NCBI GenBank assembly: GCA_910577915.1 | Contig: CAJTOM010000006.1 | Span: forward strand, 1-60,407 | Source of the DNA: an uncultured Oscillospiraceae bacterium | Lineage (GTDB): Bacteria; Bacillota; Clostridia; Oscillospirales; Oscillospiraceae | Direction of reading: 5' to 3' | Length of the DNA stretch: 60,407 nt | Part shown: positions 26,905 through 35,462 of the stretch, in pieces | Position numbering within the stretch: position 1 is the stretch's first letter | Layout: each line of letters starts with the position of its first letter | Notes under the pieces: generated by a model | Seen by the model: only the letters and a program-made list of their open reading frames with translations | What the model was told of the DNA's origin: nothing | The model's database searches: none | Position numbers and translations under genes: made by a program

Positions 26905-27059
26905 GCTCCCCTCCCTCCCGCCGGGTACACACAGGCCCGGCTCGACGATTGCCTACAGTATACCACGCGGAGGGCAGCAGCGCAAATAAAAGTTTTGGAT
27001 ATGCCCGCCAGGGGGTCGCTTCACAAGGAAATCTTAAGAAATCTATCCAGAAATTCCCC

Positions 27060-27089
27060 TTGCGTTTGCGGGAGCGGGGTGTGTATAAT
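27060..27089 (+). promoter_or_regulatory. promoter of the HD-domain gene
   Basis: TTGCGT (27060-27065), 18-bp spacer, TATAAT (27084-27089). The 247-base gap 26905-27151 otherwise shows only a weak minus-strand -10 (26957-26962) for the acyltransferase. Confidence 0.6.
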
Positions 27090-27151
27090 AGAGGGGAACA
27101 GGGGGCGCAGGCCCCCGGCCAAGTCTTCATGGGAAGGAGGGACGTCTTTTG

Positions 27152-27676
27152 ATGCAGAGCTTTCAGGAGATGACGGAGGATATTGTGACCCACCCTCTCT
27201 TTTTACAGCTGCGGACCTGCCCCCACCACGGCGGGGAGAACTCGCTGTATATCCACTCCGTGGATACGGCCAGGTGCGCCTACCGGCTGGCGCGGACATT
27301 CCACATGCAGGAGGACCGGGTCCGGGCGGTGACCAGGGCCGCCCTGCTCCACGACTTTTTCGGCTACGACTGGCAGAGCGAGCGGCACCGCCGCTTCATG
27401 CGCCGGTACTCCGGCTGGAAGAAGGTGGGGCACATGCACGCCTTCATCCACGGGGCCCACGCCGCCCGGCGGGCGGACCGCCTCTTCGGCCTGGACCAGC
27501 GGCAGCGGGAGGCCATTGCCTGCCACATGTTTCCCCTGGCGCCCTGGCCCAAGAACTCCGAGGCCTGGGTGCTCACCCTGGCCGACAAGCTGGTGGCCTC
27601 CAAGGAGATGGGCGAGACCGTCGGCTGGCACGCCAAGGCCCTGTACCGCCGGATGGTGCCGGCGGTGCGGCAGTAG
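27152..27676 (+). CDS. HD-domain hydrolase
   Basis: 174 residues. An HD-fold metal phosphohydrolase: H36 (YIHSVDTAR) with LLHDFFGYD for the HD pair, followed by HGAHAARR and ACHMFPL histidines. Family members cleave nucleotides or cyclic nucleotides; nothing here fixes the substrate. The ATG at 27152 follows GGAGGG by ten bases. It ends four bases before the convergent stop of the next gene, with no terminator hairpin visible between them. Confidence 0.82.
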   Translation: MQSFQEMTEDIVTHPLFLQLRTCPHHGGENSLYIHSVDTARCAYRLARTFHMQEDRVRAVTRAALLHDFFGYDWQSERHRRFMRRYSGWKKVGHMHAFIHGAHAARRADRLFGLDQRQREAIACHMFPLAPWPKNSEAWVLTLADKLVASKEMGETVGWHAKALYRRMVPAVRQ

Positions 27677-27680
27677 GGCC

Positions 27681-28322
27681 CTACCGGAACCAGGGCTCTA
27701 CCCGGCCGGACACAAAGGCGATGGCGGGGCCGAGGCAGAAGCCGGTGATCAGCGTCGTCAGCCCCACCGTGGACCCCAGCAGGAAGCCTGCGGACAGGAT
27801 GGAGATGTCCCACAGCATGCGGACCGAGCGGGCGCTCAGCCTGCTTGTGCGGGCCGCCGCCAGCTGAGGGATGGCGTCATAGGGCGCGACCCCCAGATCC
27901 GCCGCCACATAGAAGGCGGCGGCGACCAGGAAGGCGGCCATGCTGGGGACGAACAGGAGGACCCTGGCCGCCATGGAGAAGCCCCCGGGGGGCGTTACTG
28001 CCGCCATCAGGCCCATGCAGACATCCGCCGCGTAGCCCACGCCCGCCATATTGGCGATGGTGCCGATGCCGATGCGGGACAGGTCGAAGCGGATGACGGG
28101 GAGGAACATCAGCAGGTTGAAGACCAGCTGGCAGGTTCCGAAGGACACGCCGGTGCGGGCGGACACGCCCAGGGTGAAGGTGGAGCAGGGGTCGGTGCCG
28201 AACCCCACGGTTTTGAATACCGCGATGCAGACGCTGATGACAAGCAGACTGGCTGTGAGGACCGCCAGTCTGCGCCCTATGCGGGGGCGCTTGAACAGGG
28301 CGGCGATGGGGGCGGATTTCAT
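27681..28322 (-). CDS. YczE/YyaS/YitT-like multi-pass membrane protein
   Basis: 213 residues with about five hydrophobic segments. The motif VGFGTDPCSTFTLG after the first span and the repeated GVAPYDAIPQ near residue 150 are characteristic of this inner-membrane family, whose function is not established. The ATG at 28322 is chosen over an in-frame start at 28400, because the first span then has a normal position and GAGAGG lies upstream. There is no obvious operon partner. Confidence 0.75.
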   Translation of the reverse strand: MKSAPIAALFKRPRIGRRLAVLTASLLVISVCIAVFKTVGFGTDPCSTFTLGVSARTGVSFGTCQLVFNLLMFLPVIRFDLSRIGIGTIANMAGVGYAADVCMGLMAAVTPPGGFSMAARVLLFVPSMAAFLVAAAFYVAADLGVAPYDAIPQLAAARTSRLSARSVRMLWDISILSAGFLLGSTVGLTTLITGFCLGPAIAFVSGRVEPWFR

Positions 28323-28431
28323 ATAGGACGGCCTCTCTTTTTCGCAGAATGGCGGATGGGATGCAGGTGAGATTATAGCATCGCGGCGGCGGGCCGTCAA
28401 TGTGGAAATTCACAGGCACGCAGTCTGAAAG

Positions 28432-28463
28432 GCGGGTACTCCTCTGGGGGAGTGCCCGCTTTT
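28432..28463 (+). terminator. hairpin with T tail, plus-strand orientation
   Basis: 11-bp stem with one G-U (28432-28442 with 28449-28459), then TTTT. No plus-strand gene ends here. On the minus strand it has only a CTTTC tail, so it might weakly terminate the DeoR transcript. Confidence 0.6.
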
Positions 28464-28492
28464 ATATGGTCAGAGCGGCAAAACGGCAGAAG

Positions 28493-28536
28493 CCGTCCGC
28501 GGCAGCCGAAAGCTCGGTGGGCCGCGGACGGTTTTT
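28493..28536 (+). terminator. second hairpin with T tail, plus-strand orientation
   Basis: Perfect 11-bp GC-rich stem (28493-28503 with 28521-28531), then five T. Together with the hairpin at 28432 it would block plus-strand read-through toward the DeoR gene's 3' end. Confidence 0.65.
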
Positions 28537-28569
28537 ATTCATGGGGGATGCAGTCCTTGACCATGAAGA

Positions 28570-29337
28570 TCAGACGGTCATAATGGTAACGCCGCGGTCC
28601 TCGAAGGTGTGGAGCGTGTCCGGGCTAGCCTCCTTGCCTGTGATGATCAGGTCGATGTCCTCAAAGCGGCAGATGTTGACAAAAGCAATCCGCTCAAATT
28701 TGGAGTGGTCGCAGAGGACAATTTTTTCGTAGGAGGCATCCATCATCATCTTTTTGGACTTGACCTCCACCGCGGAGAAGTTCATAAAGCCGATGTTGGG
28801 ATCGATGGCGTCAACACCCAGGAAGACCTTGTCGGCATGGATCTGCCCAATCATGGTCTCTGTAAAATATCCGTTGAGCGAGTAGTGGTCGCGGCGCAGG
28901 GAGCCGCCTAGCACCATCAGGTCAATGCTGGGAAATTGGGTCAGCACCATGGCGCTCTTCAGATCGTTGGTGGCGATGTACAGCTGGTGAAAGCTGTCCA
29001 GCACCTTCGCGAGCTCGCACACCGTGGTGCCGCTGTCCAGGAAGAGGGTTTCGTTTTCGTTGACCAGCGCCTTGGCGGCCAGGGCGATCCGCTGCTTCTC
29101 CTCCAGAAACATGTCCTGGCGCACGTCAAAGGAGGGCTCATGGGATGTGTTGAGGGCCTTCCTGACAGCGCCGCCGCGGATGCGTTTGAGAACCTCTCCC
29201 TGTTCCTCCAGCTCAAACAAGTCCCGGCGAATCGTTGACTGTGAGACGTGGAGTGCTTCGGCCAGAGCCTCGATGGATAGGACGCCGTGCTTTTGCAGTT
29301 CTTCCTGAATTTGTTCCAGCCGCTGGACTTTAAGCAT
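28570..29337 (-). CDS. DeoR-family transcriptional regulator
   Basis: 255 residues. N-terminal DeoR helix-turn-helix (GVLSIEALAEALHVSQSTIR plus RDL) and C-terminal sugar-phosphate sensing domain (NETLFLDSGTTVCELA). DeoR proteins are usually repressors released by a phosphorylated sugar. It is divergent from the heterocycle/nucleoside cluster that starts at 29848 and includes an FGGY kinase, so the kinase product is a sensible inducer. The ATG at 29337 is preferred over an in-frame GTG at 29346, as AGGTGG lies right before it. Confidence 0.9.
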   Translation of the reverse strand: MLKVQRLEQIQEELQKHGVLSIEALAEALHVSQSTIRRDLFELEEQGEVLKRIRGGAVRKALNTSHEPSFDVRQDMFLEEKQRIALAAKALVNENETLFLDSGTTVCELAKVLDSFHQLYIATNDLKSAMVLTQFPSIDLMVLGGSLRRDHYSLNGYFTETMIGQIHADKVFLGVDAIDPNIGFMNFSAVEVKSKKMMMDASYEKIVLCDHSKFERIAFVNICRFEDIDLIITGKEASPDTLHTFEDRGVTIMTV

Positions 29338-29700
29338 TTTTTCCACCTACCTTCATATGATCAATCAATTTGAACGGATATAGGGGTACACATGGGGTAA
29401 TGGCTGCAATAATTTTTCAAATCAGAGCAAAACTTTTCAACTTGTGCAGAAGTATGTCGTAAAGCCAATCTGAATAGCGCCGCCCTGGGAATGGCACTCT
29501 GCCCCTGGGGCGGCATTATTGCGCTTTCGCGCGGTATAGCGGTATAGAAGAGAGCATGCTGCTGGTAAATGCAAAAAGAAACGCGGAGAGAAAGGGCGCG
29601 AGTGGCGCTTCAGCGCATGATAAACAGCCGTTAAGCGCGACGGCTCGATAGGCAATCAAAACTATTTTAATCGAAATGGAAGCTGTTGTCAAGAACCTTT
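29338..29700. other. intergenic region, mostly featureless
   Basis: This part of the 510-base gap before the catabolic cluster shows one hairpin (29479-29485 with 29508-29514) and scattered TTTTCAA motifs, but no gene or convincing promoter for the DeoR gene. It is clearly more AT-rich than flanking genes. Confidence 0.5.
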
Positions 29701-29707
29701 CACAATC

Positions 29708-29744
29708 TTTCAAAATATTGCAAAATATATGCGCAATTTTGAAA
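29708..29744. promoter_or_regulatory. candidate DeoR operator (AT-rich inverted repeat)
   Basis: Imperfect inverted repeat: TTTCAAAATATTGC (29708-29721) against GCAATTTTGAAA (29733-29744). It ends seven bases before the -35 of the cluster promoter and lies between the regulator gene and its likely target. Confidence 0.5.
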
Positions 29745-29750
29745 AATATG

Positions 29751-29779
29751 TTGACACGACCGTCTATATATGGTACTCT
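29751..29779 (+). promoter_or_regulatory. promoter of the heterocycle/nucleoside catabolic cluster
   Basis: TTGACA (29751-29756), 17-bp spacer, TACTCT (29774-29779). The -10 is imperfect, as expected for a regulated promoter. Leader about 60 bases. Confidence 0.65.
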
Positions 29780-29847
29780 CTAGGAGAAGATGAAAGAAAT
29801 TGATAAATATTGATGCAAATTTGAATGATGAGAGGGCGGAGATAAAC

Positions 29848-30519
29848 ATGAACGCGCAAATTATTGTCATGCTGACACACAACGACAGGACCGTTAAGAA
29901 CGCACTGGAGATATTTGAGGAGAGCAAATCCCTGCCGGTGCAGCTCTGGGGATTTAAGGATGTGGGGCTGGAGCGGGAGCAGATGCTGGAGCTGATCGGC
30001 GCGATGAAGGCCGCCGGGAAGACCACGTTTCTGGAGGTGGTCTCCTACAGCGAGGAGGCGTGCATGCGCGGAGCGCGGCTGGCGGTGGAGATGGGCTTTG
30101 ATTACCTGATGGGCACGGTATACTACCCCTCCGTTTTTGCCTATCTGCAGACACAGCGCATTAAGTTCCTGCCCTTCTGCGGCAGGGTGTCCGGCAGTCC
30201 CAGCGTTCTGGAGGGCTCCTTCGATGAGATTATCTCTGATGCCAACAGCCTGTTGGATAAGGGGGTGGACGGTATCGACCTGCTGGCTTTCCGGCATGCG
30301 GATGGGGTCGGCCTGGCCAGGGCCTACTGTCAGGCGATTGCGAAGCCGGTGGTGATCGCCGGCAGCATCAACAGCTTCCAGCGCGTCGATTTTGTCAATG
30401 AGCTCAATCCCTGGGCCTTTACCATGGGATCCGCGCTGTTTACGGAGAACTTTGTCCCCGGCGGCGGTTTCTATAAAAATCTGGAAGCGCTTGTAGGTTA
30501 TATGAATTCTGTCCGCTGA
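29848..30519 (+). CDS. TIM-barrel (aldolase-type) protein of unknown function
   Basis: 223 residues. Alternating beta strands and helices plus a C-terminal phosphate-loop-like VVIAGSINSFQRV followed by FTMGSALFTE suggest a small TIM barrel, as in phosphate-binding lyases, epimerases and synthases. I do not recognise the exact family. It is the first gene after the cluster promoter. The ATG at 29848 is chosen because an upstream in-frame start (29800) has no ribosome site, while AGGGCGGAG precedes 29848. In context it may cleave or rearrange a phosphorylated product of the FGGY kinase. Confidence 0.7.
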   Translation: MNAQIIVMLTHNDRTVKNALEIFEESKSLPVQLWGFKDVGLEREQMLELIGAMKAAGKTTFLEVVSYSEEACMRGARLAVEMGFDYLMGTVYYPSVFAYLQTQRIKFLPFCGRVSGSPSVLEGSFDEIISDANSLLDKGVDGIDLLAFRHADGVGLARAYCQAIAKPVVIAGSINSFQRVDFVNELNPWAFTMGSALFTENFVPGGGFYKNLEALVGYMNSVR

Positions 30520-30574
30520 CAGGGCACAGCAGAGCAGATGCCGCAAGCAGCGGGATGAAAGGAGGCGGAACGGG

Positions 30575-31069
30575 ATGACCATTCGGGAGCTGCAGGCCAC
30601 AACATCTCCCCATCCCTTTGGGCTGGTCACCTCCCTGAAGGAGGATGGACGGACGAACCTGATGGCGCTCTCCTGGTGGACCTTTGTCTCAAACACCCCG
30701 CCGCTGCTGGCCATTGCGGTCAGCAACCGGGGGTACACGGGGACGTGCATCCGCCGGACCGGCGAGTTCGGTCTCTGTCTGGTCGGGGAAGGGCTGAAGG
30801 ACAGGGCGCTGCGGTGCGGCGCCTGCTCCGGCAGAGATCGGGATAAGGCGGCGGAGTTGAGCATCGAGCTGGAGGACGCTGCGGCCATCGGTGCGAAGCT
30901 TGTCAAGGAGTCCTGCGCGGCGCTGGAGTGCCGGCTGACGGACGCGCTGGCCGCAGGGGATCACACCATCTATGTGGCGCAGATTGTAGAGGCGAGGGCG
31001 AAACCGGAGATAGGGGGCCGGCTGTATGCCTGGGAGGGCTACCGGAGGCTGGACCCTCTCCGGTCCTGA
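30575..31069 (+). CDS. flavin reductase-like (FMN-binding split-barrel) protein
   Basis: 164 residues. The opening (TTSPHPFGLVTSLKEDGRTN, then LMALSW) and SNRGYTGTCIRRTGEFGLCL match the flavin reductase domain that binds FMN in a split barrel. Such proteins reduce flavin with NAD(P)H or act as redox flavoproteins. Ribosome site AAAGGAGG. It lies 55 bases after the TIM-barrel gene. It may feed electrons to the two dehydrogenase-like/ferredoxin proteins of this cluster (inference). Confidence 0.82.
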   Translation: MTIRELQATTSPHPFGLVTSLKEDGRTNLMALSWWTFVSNTPPLLAIAVSNRGYTGTCIRRTGEFGLCLVGEGLKDRALRCGACSGRDRDKAAELSIELEDAAAIGAKLVKESCAALECRLTDALAAGDHTIYVAQIVEARAKPEIGGRLYAWEGYRRLDPLRS

Positions 31070-31087
31070 CAGAGGAAAGGAGAGGCC

Positions 31088-31426
31088 ATGGAGGAGAAAA
31101 TTTTGGTCCGCGCCCAGGACGGCGTCAGGATCTGGCTGGAGGACCAGGAGATCTGCCGGGAGTATTTCAAAACAGACAAGATCACCTTCGGCATGTCCGA
31201 GCTGCCTGTAGGCGGCGCGGGGGCGCTGGACCCCGGCCACGCGGAGGCCCACGAGGTGTTCTTCTGCGTTCAGGGCGAGGTGCTCTGCTATGTGCCTGAG
31301 GAGGACCGCTACTACAGGCTGACGGCGGGGGACGCCATGCTTGTCACGCCCGGTAAGGGCCACAAGCTGTTCAACATCGGGGAGACCAGGGCGGTTCTGA
31401 CCTGGTCCTGCGCTCCCCGCCAGTGA
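31088..31426 (+). CDS. small cupin-domain protein
   Basis: 112 residues, a single cupin barrel: motif 1 around PGHAEAHEVFFCVQGEVLCY with histidines and glutamate for metal binding, motif 2 around DAMLVTPGKGHKLFN. It could be a metal-dependent isomerase or a binding protein for a cluster intermediate. The stop lies about 30 bases before the kinase start. Function unknown. Confidence 0.78.
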   Translation: MEEKILVRAQDGVRIWLEDQEICREYFKTDKITFGMSELPVGGAGALDPGHAEAHEVFFCVQGEVLCYVPEEDRYYRLTAGDAMLVTPGKGHKLFNIGETRAVLTWSCAPRQ

Positions 31427-31458
31427 GCGGGCCCGTCCGGAAAGTGAGGAACGGCGCT

Positions 31459-32994
31459 ATGGAGAAGATGATTTTAGGAATTGACATTGGGACAACCTCC
31501 CTGAAGGCGGCGGTCTTTAACCAGCAGGGGGAGCAGCTGGCGGCGGCGGTGGTGGAGTACACCCTCTTGACGCCGGGCCCCCAGCTGGTGGAGGCCCCCT
31601 GCGGGGTCTATATGGAGTCGGTTGCCAGGTGCATGGACATGATCCGGGCCAAGGGCGCCGTTGACACCAAGTGCGTCCAAGTGGTCAGTTTCTCCGTCCA
31701 AGGAGAGACCCTCTGCCTGCTGGATGGGGCGGGGGAGCCCTTGTGCAATGCCATCGTCTGGATGGACAACCGGGCCGGGGCCGAGGCGGAGTGCCTGCGG
31801 GAGCGGTTCGGGGACGAGCTGTGCTACGAGGTCACCGGTCAGGTCAGCTTTGAGGCCTGCTGGCCGGCGGCCAAGCTCCTGTGGGTGAAAAATCACCGGC
31901 CGGAATTGTTCGCAAAGCTGGGCCATGTGCTTTTGCTGGAGGACTATGTGATCTACCAGCTCACCGGCAGATTTGTCAGCGAGTGCTCCCTGCTCACCTC
32001 CACGGAGTACTGGGACATCCGTACCAGGGCATACTGGCCTGAGATGCTGGCGTATCTGGGGATTCCGGAGGCGTGGCTGCCCCAGGTGATGGAGCCCGGC
32101 GAGCCGGTGGGGACAATCCTGCCGGAGATGGCGGAGCGGCTGGGCGTCGCTCAGAGCGCGCTGATCTGTACGGGCTGCCTGGACCAGGCGGCGGGGGCCA
32201 TCGGTGTGGGCAACATTCGGCCGGGCATTTTTTCCGAGAATATCGGCGCGGCGCTGGCCATATGCGTCCCTACGGAGCGGCTGACCTACGATCCGCAGCG
32301 GAATATGCCGGCGCACTATTTTGGCCGTCCCGGTACCTATATGATGCACACCTTCACCACCGGCGGCATGTGCCTGCGGTGGTTCCGGGACAACTTCTGC
32401 CAGAATGAGCTGCTGCTGCAGGAGGCGTCTGGTCTTGACGCCTACGAGCTAATGGACCGGGAGGCGGCCAGAGTGCCGCCCGGTTCCGACGGACTGCTGG
32501 CCCTGCCCCACCTGCAGGGGTCCATGGCGCCTGACGTGAATCTGAACGCCAAGGCTGTGTTCTACGGCGCGGCGCTGCGGCACCGGAGGGAGCACTTCAT
32601 CCGCAGCATCATGGAGAGCCTGGGCTATATCATCCGCCGGAACATGGAAGCCATCGACAGCATGGGGCTGGAGATTCAGGAGATCCGCACGCTGGGCGGC
32701 GGGGCGAAGTCCGATGTCTGGAATCAGATCAAGGCGGACATTACGGGGAAAACCATCCACATCACCCGCTCCTCCCAGGACACGGCCTGCCTGGGGGCGG
32801 CGATTCTAGGGGGGGTGGCGGCCGGAATGTTCAAGGATATGGAGAGCGCCTGCGGCGAGATGGTGAAAATCCAAAAGTCGTTCGTGCCCAACATGGAGAA
32901 CCACCGGATCTACCAGGTGCAATACGAGAAGTTTAAACGGCTGTTTGCGGCGCTGGAGGACTTGTATGCCTACGACGCACAGAACAGCGTCTGA
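31459..32994 (+). CDS. FGGY-family carbohydrate kinase
   Basis: 511 residues, normal FGGY length. ILGIDIGTTSLKAAVF is the first phosphate loop, QGETLCLLD and VWMDNRAG follow the sugar-binding pattern, and RTLGGGAKSDVWNQIKADI is the C-terminal signature. It phosphorylates a sugar or polyol with ATP; the closest-looking relatives are xylulokinase/gluconokinase-like. The ATG at 31459 is taken rather than an in-frame GTG at 31423, because GAGGAA lies seven bases before it and the family N-terminus starts there. Its presence suggests the imported compound carries a sugar part. Confidence 0.9.
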   Translation: MEKMILGIDIGTTSLKAAVFNQQGEQLAAAVVEYTLLTPGPQLVEAPCGVYMESVARCMDMIRAKGAVDTKCVQVVSFSVQGETLCLLDGAGEPLCNAIVWMDNRAGAEAECLRERFGDELCYEVTGQVSFEACWPAAKLLWVKNHRPELFAKLGHVLLLEDYVIYQLTGRFVSECSLLTSTEYWDIRTRAYWPEMLAYLGIPEAWLPQVMEPGEPVGTILPEMAERLGVAQSALICTGCLDQAAGAIGVGNIRPGIFSENIGAALAICVPTERLTYDPQRNMPAHYFGRPGTYMMHTFTTGGMCLRWFRDNFCQNELLLQEASGLDAYELMDREAARVPPGSDGLLALPHLQGSMAPDVNLNAKAVFYGAALRHRREHFIRSIMESLGYIIRRNMEAIDSMGLEIQEIRTLGGGAKSDVWNQIKADITGKTIHITRSSQDTACLGAAILGGVAAGMFKDMESACGEMVKIQKSFVPNMENHRIYQVQYEKFKRLFAALEDLYAYDAQNSV

Positions 32995-33009
32995 GGAAGG
33001 GGGCGGCAT

Positions 33010-34101
33010 ATGGATCTGTCTGTCAAGCTGTGCGGAATTTCTCTGGCGAGCCCCTTTGTTCTGGGCTCCGGTCCGCTGGGCAATACGGCCCAGGGGCTGG
33101 CCGCCTGCAGCGCCGCCGGCGCGGGGGCGGTTACCACAAAGACCATCTACCGCCGCCGCAGTCCGGTGGTGTCGCCGTGCATGATCGCCCAGGGGGCGCG
33201 GACCATGCTCAACAACGAGGGGGGCTCCGACCTGGATGCGGAGGTGTGGATCAAGGAGGAGCTGCCCAAGGCGAAGGCGATGGGGGCCTCTGTTGTCATT
33301 GCCAATATCGGGGAGTATATGGAGGAGGACGCGCGTCTGGCCCAAGACCTGGTGGACGCCGGCGCGGATATGATAGAGGTCGGAGGCTACTTGGAGGCCG
33401 AGGCGCTGGTGGAGACCGCCGCGCTGGTCAAGAAATCGGTTTCCGTTCCGGTAATCGCCAAGGTCTCCCCCAACTGGGAGGGCGTCACCGCCGTAGAGGC
33501 GGCTCTGAGGCTGCTGGAGGAGGGCTTGGACGGAATTACCGCCATGGACTCCGTGGGCGTGGGGATGCGCTTTGACCTGGACACTGGCCGTCCTCTGCTG
33601 GGGGGGAAAGGGCATGGGTACATCAGCGGCGTTGGTATCCTGCCCCTGTCCCTGAAGACGGTCTATGAGATCGCACAACGGACGGACAGGGACATCGTCG
33701 GCATGGGGGGCATCGCCTCCGGACTGGATGCGGCGGAGATGCTGGTGGCCGGCGCTGCCTGCTGCGGCGTATGTACCTATCCGATCATGTACGGGCCGGA
33801 GGCATTCTCCCGGCTCAACCGGGAGCTGGAGCGCGCGCTGGAGAACCTGGGGAGCCAGAGCCCGGCGGAGGTGCGGGGCCGGGCCCTGGCTGCGGAGACG
33901 TGCGCACCCCTCCGGCCGGATCAGTTCCGCTTTGATGGGGAGAGGTGCACCGGCTGCGGCCGCTGTGTCCGAGCCTGTCCGTTTCACGCCCGGTCCGAGC
34001 GGAACCCCGGGAATGTGGACGAGAGCGCGTGCAGGCGCTGCGGCCTCTGCTTCACGGTCTGCGGCCCTGGGGCTGTCCGCCTGGAGGACGGGCGGCCATG
34101 A
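33010..34101 (+). CDS. dihydroorotate dehydrogenase-like flavoprotein with C-terminal ferredoxin domain (copy 1)
   Basis: 363 residues. The first ~300 form an FMN TIM barrel of the dihydroorotate/dihydropyrimidine dehydrogenase kind (SPFVLGSGPLGN, VIAKVSPNWEGVTA, IVGMGGIASGLDAAEM). The C-terminus has two 4Fe-4S motifs (CTGCGRCVRACPFHA; CRRCGLCFTVCG), like PreA. Unlike PreA, the catalytic NxSCP loop after strand 4 is missing; the corresponding place reads MIEVGGYLEAE. It probably reduces a ring double bond using ferredoxin or NADH electrons, on a non-standard substrate. The next gene overlaps by four bases. Confidence 0.82.
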   Translation: MDLSVKLCGISLASPFVLGSGPLGNTAQGLAACSAAGAGAVTTKTIYRRRSPVVSPCMIAQGARTMLNNEGGSDLDAEVWIKEELPKAKAMGASVVIANIGEYMEEDARLAQDLVDAGADMIEVGGYLEAEALVETAALVKKSVSVPVIAKVSPNWEGVTAVEAALRLLEEGLDGITAMDSVGVGMRFDLDTGRPLLGGKGHGYISGVGILPLSLKTVYEIAQRTDRDIVGMGGIASGLDAAEMLVAGAACCGVCTYPIMYGPEAFSRLNRELERALENLGSQSPAEVRGRALAAETCAPLRPDQFRFDGERCTGCGRCVRACPFHARSERNPGNVDESACRRCGLCFTVCGPGAVRLEDGRP

Positions 34102-35459
34102 ATACAACGCTGCTGACAAACGGCTGGGCCTGCATCAACGGCCGGGAGGGACGCTACGATCTGGCAATCGAGGAGAGCGGCCGGATTGGCCGCATTGCCT
34201 CCGGCGGTACGCTCCGGCGGGAGGACTACGACCGCGTGATAAACGCGGAGCGCTGTGTTATGGCGCCTGGAGGCGTGGACGGCCACGCGCACCTGGATTA
34301 CCGGATGGGGGATGTGCGCACCTGCGACGACTTCTACTCGGGGTCCCTGGCGGCGCTGGCCGGCGGCACCACCACCATCGTGGATTTCTGCGAGCCGCTG
34401 CCAGGCCAGCTGCCGGAGCAGGCCATTGCCGGGCGCATGGAGCAGGCGAAGAGGGCCGCCGTGGACTATGCCCTCCATTTTGTTTTTACGGAGAATTACC
34501 GGGAGGAGCTCCGGCATCTGGAGGCTGTCAGGGAGGCGGGGATCGGCTGCTATAAGCTGTTCACAACCTACCCCAATACCACCCTGTCCTATGGGGATAT
34601 AGAGACCATCTTTGCCGCCGTAGGGCGGGGTGGCGTATTCCTTGTCCACGGGGAGGACAATCAGCGGATCGGCGAGTTGTGCCGGGAGCTGGACGCAGCG
34701 GGCCGGGAGGATATGTACGCCCTGTTTCAAACCCGCCGCAACGAGGTGGAGGAGATCAGCGTGCGCCGGCTGGCCGCCCTGCGCAGACAATACGGCGTGA
34801 CCCTCTGCATCGCCCACACCAGCACAAAGGAGGCCCTGGAGATCAAGCGGAAGGAGGACCCCGGCCTTGTGGTGGAGACCTGTCCCCACTACCTGGCGCT
34901 GACCAGTCAGTGCTACCGGCGGCCCGACGGCGGACTGTATGCGGTAAATCCGCCCCTGAAGGGGGAGGAGGACAGGCTGGCTCTGTGGGAGGCCGCCATG
35001 GACGGCACGCTGGACATCCTCTCCACCGACCACTGTCCCTATACCAGGGAGCAGAAGCTGTCAGAGACCAGCTACAAGCGGACGCCCTGCGGCCTGTCAG
35101 GCATACAGACAAGAATCCCCTACCTGTTCAGCGAGGGCATGGCCCGGTCCATGTCCCTGGAGCGGTTTGTGGCGCTGACATCGGAGAACGCAGCGAAATT
35201 TTATGGGCTCTACCCCAGGAAGGGATGTCTCCGGCCGGGCAGCGACGCGGACGTCGTCCTCATTAACCGGGACAGGCGCTGCCGCTTCGGCAGGGAGGAC
35301 TTCGCGGGAGCGGAGGACTACAACATCTTTGAGGGCTGGGAGTTCCGGGGCGCGGTGGAGCGGGTGTTCCTGCGGGGCAGGGAAGTGTTTGCGGAAGGCG
35401 CTGTCCGGGCGGACCGGGGCAGCGGCAGGTATATCGGTGTATACAGAAAGGATGGATAA
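34098..35459 (+). CDS. dihydropyrimidinase/hydantoinase-like amidohydrolase
   Basis: 453 residues. All binuclear-metal ligands are visible: H63 and H65 (DGHAHLD), carboxylated lysine K153 (CYKLFTTYPN), H184, H240 (IAHTST) and D311 (STDHCP). This is the cyclic amide hydrolase set of dihydropyrimidinase, hydantoinase and allantoinase. It would open the ring after reduction by the dehydrogenase-like proteins. The ATG at 34098 overlaps the previous stop (ATGA). The open frame extends upstream but only as the shadow of that gene. Exact ring substrate unknown. Confidence 0.88.
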   Translation: MNTTLLTNGWACINGREGRYDLAIEESGRIGRIASGGTLRREDYDRVINAERCVMAPGGVDGHAHLDYRMGDVRTCDDFYSGSLAALAGGTTTIVDFCEPLPGQLPEQAIAGRMEQAKRAAVDYALHFVFTENYREELRHLEAVREAGIGCYKLFTTYPNTTLSYGDIETIFAAVGRGGVFLVHGEDNQRIGELCRELDAAGREDMYALFQTRRNEVEEISVRRLAALRRQYGVTLCIAHTSTKEALEIKRKEDPGLVVETCPHYLALTSQCYRRPDGGLYAVNPPLKGEEDRLALWEAAMDGTLDILSTDHCPYTREQKLSETSYKRTPCGLSGIQTRIPYLFSEGMARSMSLERFVALTSENAAKFYGLYPRKGCLRPGSDADVVLINRDRRCRFGREDFAGAEDYNIFEGWEFRGAVERVFLRGREVFAEGAVRADRGSGRYIGVYRKDG

Positions 35460-35462
35460 GAT

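Noticed and set aside
25249..27867. 872-codon plus-strand frame running across the kinase end and the acyltransferase
   Set aside because: It crosses a strong terminator and two real genes in other frames, and its translation has no recognisable domain.
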